A program made the position numbers and the translations under genes. The notes below the pieces were generated by a model that made no database searches, had not been told where the DNA came from, and saw nothing but the letters and a program-made list of their open reading frames with translations. 64,000 bases of DNA from Pseudomonas lactis (GTDB taxonomy: Bacteria > Pseudomonadota > Gammaproteobacteria > Pseudomonadales > Pseudomonadaceae). The stretch is taken from assembly GCF_001439845.1 (NCBI RefSeq), contig NZ_JYLO01000002.1:186001-250000 (forward strand), written 5' to 3'. Below are positions 57,165 through 64,000 of this stretch, in pieces (within the stretch, counting starts at the first letter, position 1; every line of letters starts with the position of its first letter).

Positions 57165-58874
57165 ATGTCGCAGTCCGCCCTCGCTATCGCCCGGATGATC
57201 CTCGACGGTTTCGACGATTACCGTGAGCACTTCCGCCAGATCACCGATGGCGCCCGTGAGCGTTTCGAGAAGGCCCAGTGGCAGCAGGGGCAGGCCGCGT
57301 CGGCCGCGCGCATCAACCTCTATGAAGAGAAGGTCGCTGAGGTCACGACCCGCCTGCGCGCCAGTTTTGACCCTGCGGCGTTGCAGGACATCGGCCAGTG
57401 GCCCCTGGTAAAAAGCGCCTATATCGGCCTGATCGATCTGCGTTTTGACGATGAACTGTCCGAGACCTGGTACAACTCGATCTTCTGCGGCCTGTTCAGC
57501 CATGACCTGATCAGCGACGGCTGTATGTTCATTCACACCACCCGGCCTAGCCTGCGCCGGGCGCGGGCGGCGCAAACCCGTATCTACACGCCGGCCGGTA
57601 AAATAGCGGACATGCTCGCGCAGGTTTTCTCTGACTACAGCTTCAGCGAGCCCTACGCCGACCTGCCCGCCGACCTGCGCCGCCTCGAAGCCCAGTTGCG
57701 TGAAAACCTGCCGGATTGGGTGTGCAAGGACCCAGACCTCAAGGTCGAGTTGTTTTCCTCGGTGCTGTACCGCAACAAAGGCGCCTACCTCGTGGGGCGC
57801 ATCTACACGCGCGACGAACAATGGCCGCTGGTGATTCCGCTGCTGCACCGCGAAGGGCGTGGCATTCAGATCGATGCGTTGATCACCGACGAAGCCGACG
57901 TGTCGATCATCTTCTCGTTCACCCGTTCCTATTTCATGGTCGACGTGCCCGTGCCCGCGGAATTCATCGGCTTTCTCAAGCGCATCCTGCCGGGCAAGCA
58001 CATTGCCGAGCTGTACACCTCCATCGGTTTCTACAAGCACGGCAAATCCGAGTTCTACCGCGCGCTGATCAACCACCTGGCCACCACTGATGACCAGTTC
58101 ATCATGGCCCCCGGTGTGCGTGGCATGGTCATGAGCGTGTTCACGCTGCCGGGTTTCAATACGGTGTTCAAGATCATCAAGGACCGCTTCTCGCCGTCAA
58201 AAAATGTCAACCGCGCCACGGTGATCGAAAAGTACCGCCTGGTAAAAAGCGTCGACCGGGTAGGGCGCATGGCCGATACCCAGGAGTTCGCCGACTTCCG
58301 CTTCCCCTTGAGCAAGTTCGAGCCCGAGTGCCTGGCCGAGTTGCTGGAAGTCGCCGCCGGTACTGTGGAGGTAGAGGGCGACACCGTGCTTATCCGCCAC
58401 TGCTGGACCGAGCGACGCATGACCCCGCTCAACCTCTACCTCGACAACGCCAACCCCGCCCAGGTGCGCGAAGCGTTGGAAGACTACGGCCTGGCGATCA
58501 AGCAACTGGCGGCGGCGAATATCTTCCCCGGCGACATGCTGCTGAAGAACTTTGGCGTCACCCGCCACGGCCGCGTGGTGTTCTACGACTACGACGAAAT
58601 CTGCTTTCTCACCGAAGCCAACTTCCGCCATATCCCCGCGCCGCGCACCCCCGAGGATGAAATGGCCTCCGAGCCCTGGTACTCCATCGGCCCGCTGGAT
58701 GTGTTCCCCGAGGAGTTCCCGCCGTTCCTGTTTGCCGACGCCGGGCAACGCAGATTGTTCGATGAGCTGCATGGCGAGCTGTACAACGCTGATTACTGGA
58801 AAGGCCTGCAGGACGCGATTCGTGCCGGTAAGGTGATCGACGTGTTCCCCTACCGCCGAAAAGACCCTCTGTAA
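57165..58874 (+). CDS. aceK: Isocitrate dehydrogenase kinase/phosphatase
   Basis: This 569-aa bifunctional enzyme phosphorylates and dephosphorylates isocitrate dehydrogenase, switching carbon between the TCA cycle and the glyoxylate shunt. Conserved blocks are [17 protein letters not shown] (about 105), the ATP-loop region [17 protein letters not shown] (about 315-331), and [24 protein letters not shown] (about 455-478). The ATG at 57165 has GAGG upstream. It stands apart from the glyoxylate genes, as usual in pseudomonads. Confidence 0.96.
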   Translation: MSQSALAIARMILDGFDDYREHFRQITDGARERFEKAQWQQGQAASAARINLYEEKVAEVTTRLRASFDPAALQDIGQWPLVKSAYIGLIDLRFDDELSETWYNSIFCGLFSHDLISDGCMFIHTTRPSLRRARAAQTRIYTPAGKIADMLAQVFSDYSFSEPYADLPADLRRLEAQLRENLPDWVCKDPDLKVELFSSVLYRNKGAYLVGRIYTRDEQWPLVIPLLHREGRGIQIDALITDEADVSIIFSFTRSYFMVDVPVPAEFIGFLKRILPGKHIAELYTSIGFYKHGKSEFYRALINHLATTDDQFIMAPGVRGMVMSVFTLPGFNTVFKIIKDRFSPSKNVNRATVIEKYRLVKSVDRVGRMADTQEFADFRFPLSKFEPECLAELLEVAAGTVEVEGDTVLIRHCWTERRMTPLNLYLDNANPAQVREALEDYGLAIKQLAAANIFPGDMLLKNFGVTRHGRVVFYDYDEICFLTEANFRHIPAPRTPEDEMASEPWYSIGPLDVFPEEFPPFLFADAGQRRLFDELHGELYNADYWKGLQDAIRAGKVIDVFPYRRKDPL

Positions 58875-58887
58875 CGCATTCCCCCCT

Positions 58888-58976
58888 TGTGGGAGCGGGC
58901 TTGCTCGCGAATGCGGTGTGTCAGTCACAGATGTATCAACTGAACCACCGCTTTCGCGAGCAAGCCCGCTCCCACA
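58888..58976. repeat. REPIN variant, 89 bp (TGTGGGAGCGGGC type)
   Basis: Arms TGTGGGAGCGGGCTTGCTCG and CGAGCAAGCCCGCTCCCACA surround an unrelated 40-bp loop. It lies between aceK and hrpA. The arms are intermediate between the TAGGAGCGAGC and GGGAGCCGGGC families. Confidence 0.92.
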
Positions 58977-59081
58977 TTTTGGTTCGGTTTACTCCCGTTG
59001 CAGCTCAACCGGCTGCCCGCTCGGCTGCTTTTCTGCCACACTTGCCGGCCGTGCATAAATAGATGACCGTCGAACTAGCTG

Positions 59082-62000
59082 ATGACAGACCAAGCACCCA
59101 CCCTCGACCAACTGCTCAAAACCCTCGATCACGCCATGCTCGCCGACCGCCACCGCTTGCGGCGCCAGTTGCTTGAGCTGCGCAAGAAGCCCGACGAGGA
59201 GAAGCTGGCGCAGTGGGTGGCGCGCATGCAGGCATCGTGCGCGCAGGTCACGGCGCGGCGCGCCAGCCTGCCGGTGATTCGCTATGACGACAGCCTGCCG
59301 ATTGCCGCCAAGCGCGATGAGATCAAGGACGCGCTGAACAAACACCAGGTGCTGATCATCGCTGGTGAGACCGGCTCGGGTAAAACCACGCAGTTGCCAA
59401 AAATCTGCCTGGAAATCGGCCGCGGCCAGTTCGGCCTGATCGGCCATACCCAGCCGCGCCGGATTGCGGCGCGCAGTGTCGCCAGTCGCGTCGCTGAAGA
59501 ACTGGCCACGCCACTGGGCGCGTTGGTCGGCTATCAAGTGCGCTTTGAAGACCAGAGCGATGCCAACACCCTGATCAAGCTGATGACCGACGGCATCCTG
59601 CTGGCCGAAACCCAGAACGACCGTTACCTGGAACGCTACGACACGATCATCGTCGACGAAGCCCACGAACGCAGCCTGAACATCGACTTCCTGCTCGGCT
59701 ACCTCAAGACCCTGTTGCCGCGTCGCCCCGACCTGAAAGTCATCATCACCTCGGCCACCATCGACCTGGAGCGCTTTTCCAAGCATTTTGACGATGCGCC
59801 GATTGTCGAGGTGTCGGGCCGTACCTTCCCGGTGGACACTTGGTACCGCCCGCTCACCCTGGAACAGGACGAGGAGGGCAACCGCGTCGAGGACGACCTG
59901 ACTGTCGACCAGGCGATCCTTGCTACCCTCGATGAAATCGCCGCCTATGAACGCAGCGAACGCCGCAGCCCTGGCGACGTGCTGGTGTTTTTGCCCGGCG
60001 AGCGCGAGATTCGTGACGCGGCCGATATGCTGCGCAAGGCCCAGCTCAAACACACCGAGATTTTGCCGTTGTACGCACGGCTGTCGCCGGCCGAGCAGCA
60101 GCGCATTTTCCAGTCCCACCCGGGCCGGCGCGTGGTACTGGCGACCAACGTCGCGGAAACCTCGCTGACCGTGCCGGGCATTCGCTATGTAATCGACAGC
60201 GGCACGGCGCGCATCAGCCGCTACAGCTACCGCGCCAAGGTGCAGCGTTTGCCTATCGAGGCGATTTCCCAGGCCAGCGCCAACCAGCGTAAAGGCCGTT
60301 GCGGCCGGGTTGAGCCGGGCATTTGCGTGCGCTTGTACAGCGAAGAAGATTTTATCGCGCGCCCGGAATTCACCGACCCGGAGATCCTGCGTACCAACCT
60401 GGCCGCCGTGATCCTGCAGATGCTGCACCTGCGCCTGGGCGAGATCACCGATTTCCCGTTTATCGAACCGCCGGATGGCAAGGCCATCAGCGACGGTTTC
60501 AACCTGCTGCAAGAACTCTCGGCGGTGGACCGCAACAGCCAGCTCACACCGCTGGGCCGCCAGCTCGCCCGCTTGCCGGTGGACCCGCGCATGGGTCGCA
60601 TGTTGCTGGAAGCGGCCAAGCTCGGCAGTTTGCAGGAAGTGCTGATCGTCGCCAGCGCCATGTCGATCCAGGACCCACGCGAGCGGCCGCCGGAGCGTCA
60701 ACAAGCGGCCGACCAAGCCCACGCACAGTGGAAAGACCCGGATTCGGACTTCGCCGGGTTGGTCAACCTGTGGCGCGGTTTCGAGGAGCAGCGCCAGGAA
60801 CTGACCGCCAGCCCGTTGCGCAACTGGTGTCGCAAAAACTTCCTCAACTACTTGCGCCTGCGCGAGTGGCGTGATTCCCATCGCCAGTTGAGCCTGATCT
60901 GCCGCGACATGCAGCTGAGCCTCAACAAAGAGCCCGCCGACTATCCGAAGCTGCATAAAGCCGTGTTGTCCGGCCTGCTCAGCCAGATCGGCCAGAAGAC
61001 CGAAGACGGCGACTACCTCGGGGCGCGGCAGCGACGCTTCTGGATTCACCCGTCTTCGGGCATCGGCAAGAAGCGCCCGCAGTGGCTGATGACCGCCGAA
61101 CTGGTGGAAACCACCAAGCTCTATGCACGCATGGTGGCGAAAATCGATGCCGATTGGATCGAACCGCTGGCCGGGCACTTGATCAAGAAAAACCACTTCG
61201 AACCCCATTGGGAGAAGAAGCGCGGCCAGGTGGTGGCGTTTGAGCAGATCACCCTGTTCGGGCTGATCGTGGTCGGGCGCCGGCCGGTGCATTACGGGCC
61301 GATTGACCCGGTGGCGTCCCGCGAGCTGTTTATCCGTGAAGGCCTGGTACGTGGCGAGATTCAGTCCCGTGCCAAGTGCCTGACGGCCAACCAGAAACTG
61401 CTGGAGCAACTCGATGAGCTGGAAGCCAAGGCTCGCCGTCGCGACATCCTGGCCGACGAAGAAACCCTGTACGCCTTCTACGATGCGCGCTTGCCCGCAG
61501 AGATTCACCAGACCGCCACCTTTGACAGTTGGTACAAGGTCAACAGCCAGAAAGACCCGCAACTGCTGATCATGCGCGAAGAGGACGTACTGGCCCGCGA
61601 GGCCAGTGAAGTCACCGCCGCGCATTACCCGGACACCTTGCACTTGGGCGACCTGGCCCTGGCCTTGAGTTACCACTTCGAACCCAACCACCCCCGTGAC
61701 GGCGTGACCCTGCGGGTGCCGGCGCCGTTGTTGCCGGCGTTGCCAGCCGAGCGCCTGGAGTGGCTGGTGCCGGGGTTGATCGAAGCCAAGTGCATCGCCC
61801 TGGTGCGCAACTTGCCCAAGGCGCTGCGCAAAAACTTCGTGCCGGTGCCGGACTTCGTCAAGGCCGCGCTGCAACGCATCGAATTCGGCCAGGGCTCGTT
61901 GCCCCAGGCGCTGGGGCGTGAATTGCTGCGCATGACCGGTGCGCGGGTCAGCGATGAGGCGTGGGCCGAGGCGGCGCAGCAGGTGGAAAACCACCTGAAG

Positions 62001-62993
62001 ATGAACCTGGAAGTGGTCGACGGCCAGGGCAAGTTCCTCGGCGAAGGCCGCGACCTGGCCGAGCTGACCGCACGGTTCGCCGAAGCCAGCCAGGCCGCCT
62101 TGGCCGTGCCGCAAACCGCGAAAAGCCAGCAACCGGTAGAGGCCAAGGTGTTTGCGGCGGTGGCGCAAAAGACCCAGCAAAACATCGCCGGCCTGTCGAT
62201 GACGGTGTACCCGGCCCTGGTGGAAGAGAACGGCGCGGTCAAGGAGGGGCGCTTCTCGACTGCCGCCGAAGCCGAGTTCCAGCACCGTCGCGCCTTGCAG
62301 CGCCTGCTGATGCAGCAATTGGCGGAACCGGCGAAATTCCTGCGCGGCAAATTGCCGGGCTTGACCGAGTTGGGCCTCATGTACCGTGAACTGGGGCGTA
62401 TCGACGCGCTGGTCGAAGACATCCTGCTGGCCAGCCTCGATACCTGTGTACTTGAAGGCGAAGATAGCCTGCCACGCGATGGCGCTGGCCTGGCAGCCTT
62501 GGCTGAACGCAAGCGCGGCAGTTGGACCGAGCACGCCGAGCGCCTCGCGCGCCTGACCCTGGAGGTGCTGAAGCTCTGGCACGGCCTGCAAAAGCGCTTC
62601 AAGGGCAAGATCGACCTGGCCCAGGCCGTGGCCTTGAACGATATCAAGCAGCAACTGAGCAACCTGGTGTACCCAGGCTTTGTACGGGAAACCCCGGCCC
62701 AGTGGTTCAAGGAACTGCCGCGTTTTCTCAAGGCCATCGAGCTGCGCCTGGAAAAACTGCCGAGCCAGGTGCAAAAGGACCGTGTGTGGAGCAGCGAGTT
62801 GGGCGGTTTGTGGGCGCAGTACCAGAACCGCCTGAACAAACACACCCAGGAAGGCAAGCGCGACCCGCAACTGGAGCTGTACCGCTGGTGGCTGGAGGAG
62901 TACCGGGTGTCGCTGTTTGCCCAGCAGTTGGGTACCAAGGTACCGATTTCCGATAAGCGCCTGAGCAAGCAATGGAGCCAGGTAGAGCCCTGA
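59082..62993 (+). CDS. hrpA: ATP-dependent RNA helicase HrpA (DEAH box)
   Basis: This 1303-aa helicase acts on mRNA and stalled ribosomes. Walker A GETGSGKTTQ lies near residue 95, the DEAH motif VDEAHERSLN near 190, SAT near 225, and motif VI QRKGRCGRVEPG near 405. HA2 and OB-fold domains follow (about 480-750), and the long C-terminal HrpA domain (DUF3418) covers about 750-1300. The length fits E. coli HrpA (1300). It stands alone between two REP elements. Confidence 0.96.
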   Translation: MTDQAPTLDQLLKTLDHAMLADRHRLRRQLLELRKKPDEEKLAQWVARMQASCAQVTARRASLPVIRYDDSLPIAAKRDEIKDALNKHQVLIIAGETGSGKTTQLPKICLEIGRGQFGLIGHTQPRRIAARSVASRVAEELATPLGALVGYQVRFEDQSDANTLIKLMTDGILLAETQNDRYLERYDTIIVDEAHERSLNIDFLLGYLKTLLPRRPDLKVIITSATIDLERFSKHFDDAPIVEVSGRTFPVDTWYRPLTLEQDEEGNRVEDDLTVDQAILATLDEIAAYERSERRSPGDVLVFLPGEREIRDAADMLRKAQLKHTEILPLYARLSPAEQQRIFQSHPGRRVVLATNVAETSLTVPGIRYVIDSGTARISRYSYRAKVQRLPIEAISQASANQRKGRCGRVEPGICVRLYSEEDFIARPEFTDPEILRTNLAAVILQMLHLRLGEITDFPFIEPPDGKAISDGFNLLQELSAVDRNSQLTPLGRQLARLPVDPRMGRMLLEAAKLGSLQEVLIVASAMSIQDPRERPPERQQAADQAHAQWKDPDSDFAGLVNLWRGFEEQRQELTASPLRNWCRKNFLNYLRLREWRDSHRQLSLICRDMQLSLNKEPADYPKLHKAVLSGLLSQIGQKTEDGDYLGARQRRFWIHPSSGIGKKRPQWLMTAELVETTKLYARMVAKIDADWIEPLAGHLIKKNHFEPHWEKKRGQVVAFEQITLFGLIVVGRRPVHYGPIDPVASRELFIREGLVRGEIQSRAKCLTANQKLLEQLDELEAKARRRDILADEETLYAFYDARLPAEIHQTATFDSWYKVNSQKDPQLLIMREEDVLAREASEVTAAHYPDTLHLGDLALALSYHFEPNHPRDGVTLRVPAPLLPALPAERLEWLVPGLIEAKCIALVRNLPKALRKNFVPVPDFVKAALQRIEFGQGSLPQALGRELLRMTGARVSDEAWAEAAQQVENHLKMNLEVVDGQGKFLGEGRDLAELTARFAEASQAALAVPQTAKSQQPVEAKVFAAVAQKTQQNIAGLSMTVYPALVEENGAVKEGRFSTAAEAEFQHRRALQRLLMQQLAEPAKFLRGKLPGLTELGLMYRELGRIDALVEDILLASLDTCVLEGEDSLPRDGAGLAALAERKRGSWTEHAERLARLTLEVLKLWHGLQKRFKGKIDLAQAVALNDIKQQLSNLVYPGFVRETPAQWFKELPRFLKAIELRLEKLPSQVQKDRVWSSELGGLWAQYQNRLNKHTQEGKRDPQLELYRWWLEEYRVSLFAQQLGTKVPISDKRLSKQWSQVEP

Positions 62994-63007
62994 ACCCCTG
63001 GCCCACC

Positions 63008-63107
63008 TGTAGGAGCGAGCTCGCTCGCGAAAAACGTCAACGATAACGCGGGTATCCTGGATAAGCGCGTTGCCTGTGGGTTCTTCGCGAGCAAGCGCGC
63101 TCCTACA
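63008..63107 (+). repeat. REPIN, 100 bp, copy 8
   Basis: Arms with two point changes (GAGCTCGCTCGCGAA; AAGCGCGCTCC) and the forward loop motif GTCAACGATAACGCG. It lies in the 314-bp gap between hrpA and the FabH-like gene. The remainder of that gap holds only the palindrome listed next. Confidence 0.95.
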
Positions 63108-63241
63108 GGCATTAGGGCAAGCCCCATCCCACAATGGGATGTTTGTCTGGCCTATAGCGCCAAATCCCCAGGGTTGTGGCAAACTTCGCGGTTACAAGAG
63201 TGAATAAAAGCATTGCCAGTTTGATGCCCGCTGGATGACAT

Positions 63242-63274
63242 CAAACCACTTTAAGTTTGGTACGACGGTACCAA
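63242..63274. promoter_or_regulatory. Overlapping inverted repeats upstream of the FabH-like gene
   Basis: TTGGTAC-GACG-GTACCAA (63257-63274) is an 18-bp palindrome 34 bp before the start codon, overlapping a looser inverted repeat CAAAC-N8-GTTTG (63242-63259). This is probably an operator. The second repeat recalls PsrA half-sites but with a longer spacer than usual. Confidence 0.5.
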
Positions 63275-63307
63275 TATCTTCTGCCTGACAGATTTAGAGG
63301 AACGACC

Positions 63308-64000
63308 GTGCATAACGTCGTCATCAGCGGCACTGGCCTGTACACCCCGGCCAACAGCATTTCCAACGAAGAGCTGGTGCAGTCTTTCAATGCCTACGTA
63401 CAACAGTTCAACGCCGACAACGCCGCCGCTATCGAACGTGGCGATGTGCAGGCGCTGACCGAGTCGAGCGCGGCATTCATCGAAAAGGCATCCGGCATCA
63501 AGAGCCGTTTTGTGATGGACAAGGACGGCATCCTCGATCCGCAGCGCATGGCTCCACGCCTGCCCGAGCGCAGCAACGACGAATGGTCGGTGCTTTGCCA
63601 GATGGCCATCGGTGCCGCCGAACAAGCCCTGCAGCGCGCCGGCAAGACCGCCGCCGATATCGACGGCGTGATTGTCGCCTGCTCCAACCTGCAACGCGCC
63701 TACCCGGCGATCGCCATTGAAGTCCAGGAAGCCTTGGGTATCCAGGGTTTCGGTTTCGACATGAACGTGGCGTGTTCCTCGGCCACCTTCGGCATCCAGA
63801 ACGCGGCCAACAGCATCCAGTTGGGCCAGGCCCGGGCGATCCTGATGGTCAACCCGGAAGTCTGCACCGGCCACCTGAACTTCCGTGACCGTGACAGCCA
63901 CTTCATCTTCGGTGATGCCGCCACGGCGGTGATTCTGGAGCGTGCTGACCTGGCGACGTCCGAACATCAGTTCGACGTGGTGAGCACCAAGCTGCTGACC
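63308..64000 (+). CDS. Beta-ketoacyl-ACP synthase III family protein (3' end outside window)
   Basis: A GTG at 63308 with AGAGGAA upstream opens a frame that stays open to the window edge (231 codons visible). The thiolase fold is evident: VVISGTGLYTPANSISNEEL at the start and the active-site cysteine C156 in NVACSSATFG. HFIFGDAATAVIL matches the family's dimer/active-site region. The sequence resembles the P. aeruginosa FabH-like enzyme PA3286, reported to condense octanoyl-CoA with malonyl-ACP, rather than housekeeping FabH; that assignment is from memory. Confidence 0.85.
   Translation, partial: MHNVVISGTGLYTPANSISNEELVQSFNAYVQQFNADNAAAIERGDVQALTESSAAFIEKASGIKSRFVMDKDGILDPQRMAPRLPERSNDEWSVLCQMAIGAAEQALQRAGKTAADIDGVIVACSNLQRAYPAIAIEVQEALGIQGFGFDMNVACSSATFGIQNAANSIQLGQARAILMVNPEVCTGHLNFRDRDSHFIFGDAATAVILERADLATSEHQFDVVSTKLLT

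Noticed and set aside
58989..63182. A 1397-codon open frame on the minus strand, longer than any annotated gene here
   Set aside because: It is antisense to hrpA over its full length. hrpA has clear DEAH-helicase motifs, whereas the antisense product has the Gln/His/Leu/Val-rich composition typical of the shadow of a GC-rich gene, and its N-terminal end is REPIN-derived sequence.
63242..63259. PsrA box upstream of the FabH-like gene
   Set aside because: CAAAC and GTTTG are present, but the 8-base spacer is longer than the 2-4 bases usual for PsrA sites, so it is reported only as an inverted repeat.
63251..63967. A 238-codon minus-strand frame at the right edge
   Set aside because: It is antisense to the FabH-like gene, which carries the thiolase-fold cysteine motif and a good ribosome-binding site; the real gene simply lacks a stop within the window.

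Overview
The window is chromosomal DNA of a fluorescent Pseudomonas (P. fluorescens group by inference). The evidence is the GC-rich coding bias, Pseudomonas-type REP/REPIN repeats in many intergenic gaps, and a gene order that, as I recall it, follows the P. aeruginosa PA1519-PA1561 region: xdh/guaD, gntR-smc-zipA-ligA, dnaX-ybaB-recR, apt-anr-hemN, ccoS-ccoI-fixH-ccoG, two ccoNOQP operons, aer. There are no rRNA or tRNA genes, insertion sequences, prophage or CRISPR arrays. One structural RNA, the 4.5S SRP RNA, is present.

Layout. 1-6.1 kb: a membrane diguanylate cyclase (5' end outside the window), the PBP4-type peptidase dacB, a small YggL-like protein and a BenE-type permease. 6.1-13.1 kb: purine catabolism, with a GntR regulator and the leftward operon xdhA-xdhB-xdhC-guaD. 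13.4-21.1 kb: housekeeping genes gntR-smc, zipA and ligA. 21.3-28.6 kb: an accessory-looking stretch with a zinc metallopeptidase, the SRP RNA, a UvrD-like ATPase, a muramidase with a cotranscribed exported partner, a LysR regulator and an EamA exporter. 28.7-34.3 kb: dnaX, ybaB, an MDR oxidoreductase, recR and an acyl-CoA dehydrogenase. 34.4-53.7 kb: a microaerobic respiration block with apt, the oxygen sensor anr, hemN, the cbb3 assembly genes, two tandem ccoNOQP operons, a hydrolase and the energy-taxis receptor aer. A VapC/Phd-type toxin-antitoxin module sits inside the cco block. 53.9-64 kb: a CPBP protease, two EamA exporters, aceK, hrpA and the start of a FabH-like ketoacyl synthase.

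How the genes work together. Anr is a four-cysteine FNR-type regulator. FNR/Anr-type boxes lie upstream of hemN (perfect, and correctly spaced from a -10 element), ccoG and both ccoN genes. The region therefore reads as one low-oxygen regulon: terminal oxidases, their copper/heme maturation, anaerobic heme synthesis and aerotaxis. XdhABC and GuaD feed guanine and hypoxanthine to urate, and a pair of TGACy-N4-GGTCA palindromes precedes xdhA.

The best leads for something new are: (i) the muramidase/exported-partner pair at 24956-26594; (ii) a 54-codon leader ORF with a Pro-Pro-Pro run between a good promoter and an EamA exporter (54822-55148); (iii) the toxin-antitoxin module in the cco cluster; (iv) eight REPINs of 99-100 bp, several of which share a conserved internal loop; (v) a REP element that now encodes the C-terminus of XdhB; and (vi) an Anr-type box inside the coding sequence of the gene divergent from ccoN2.
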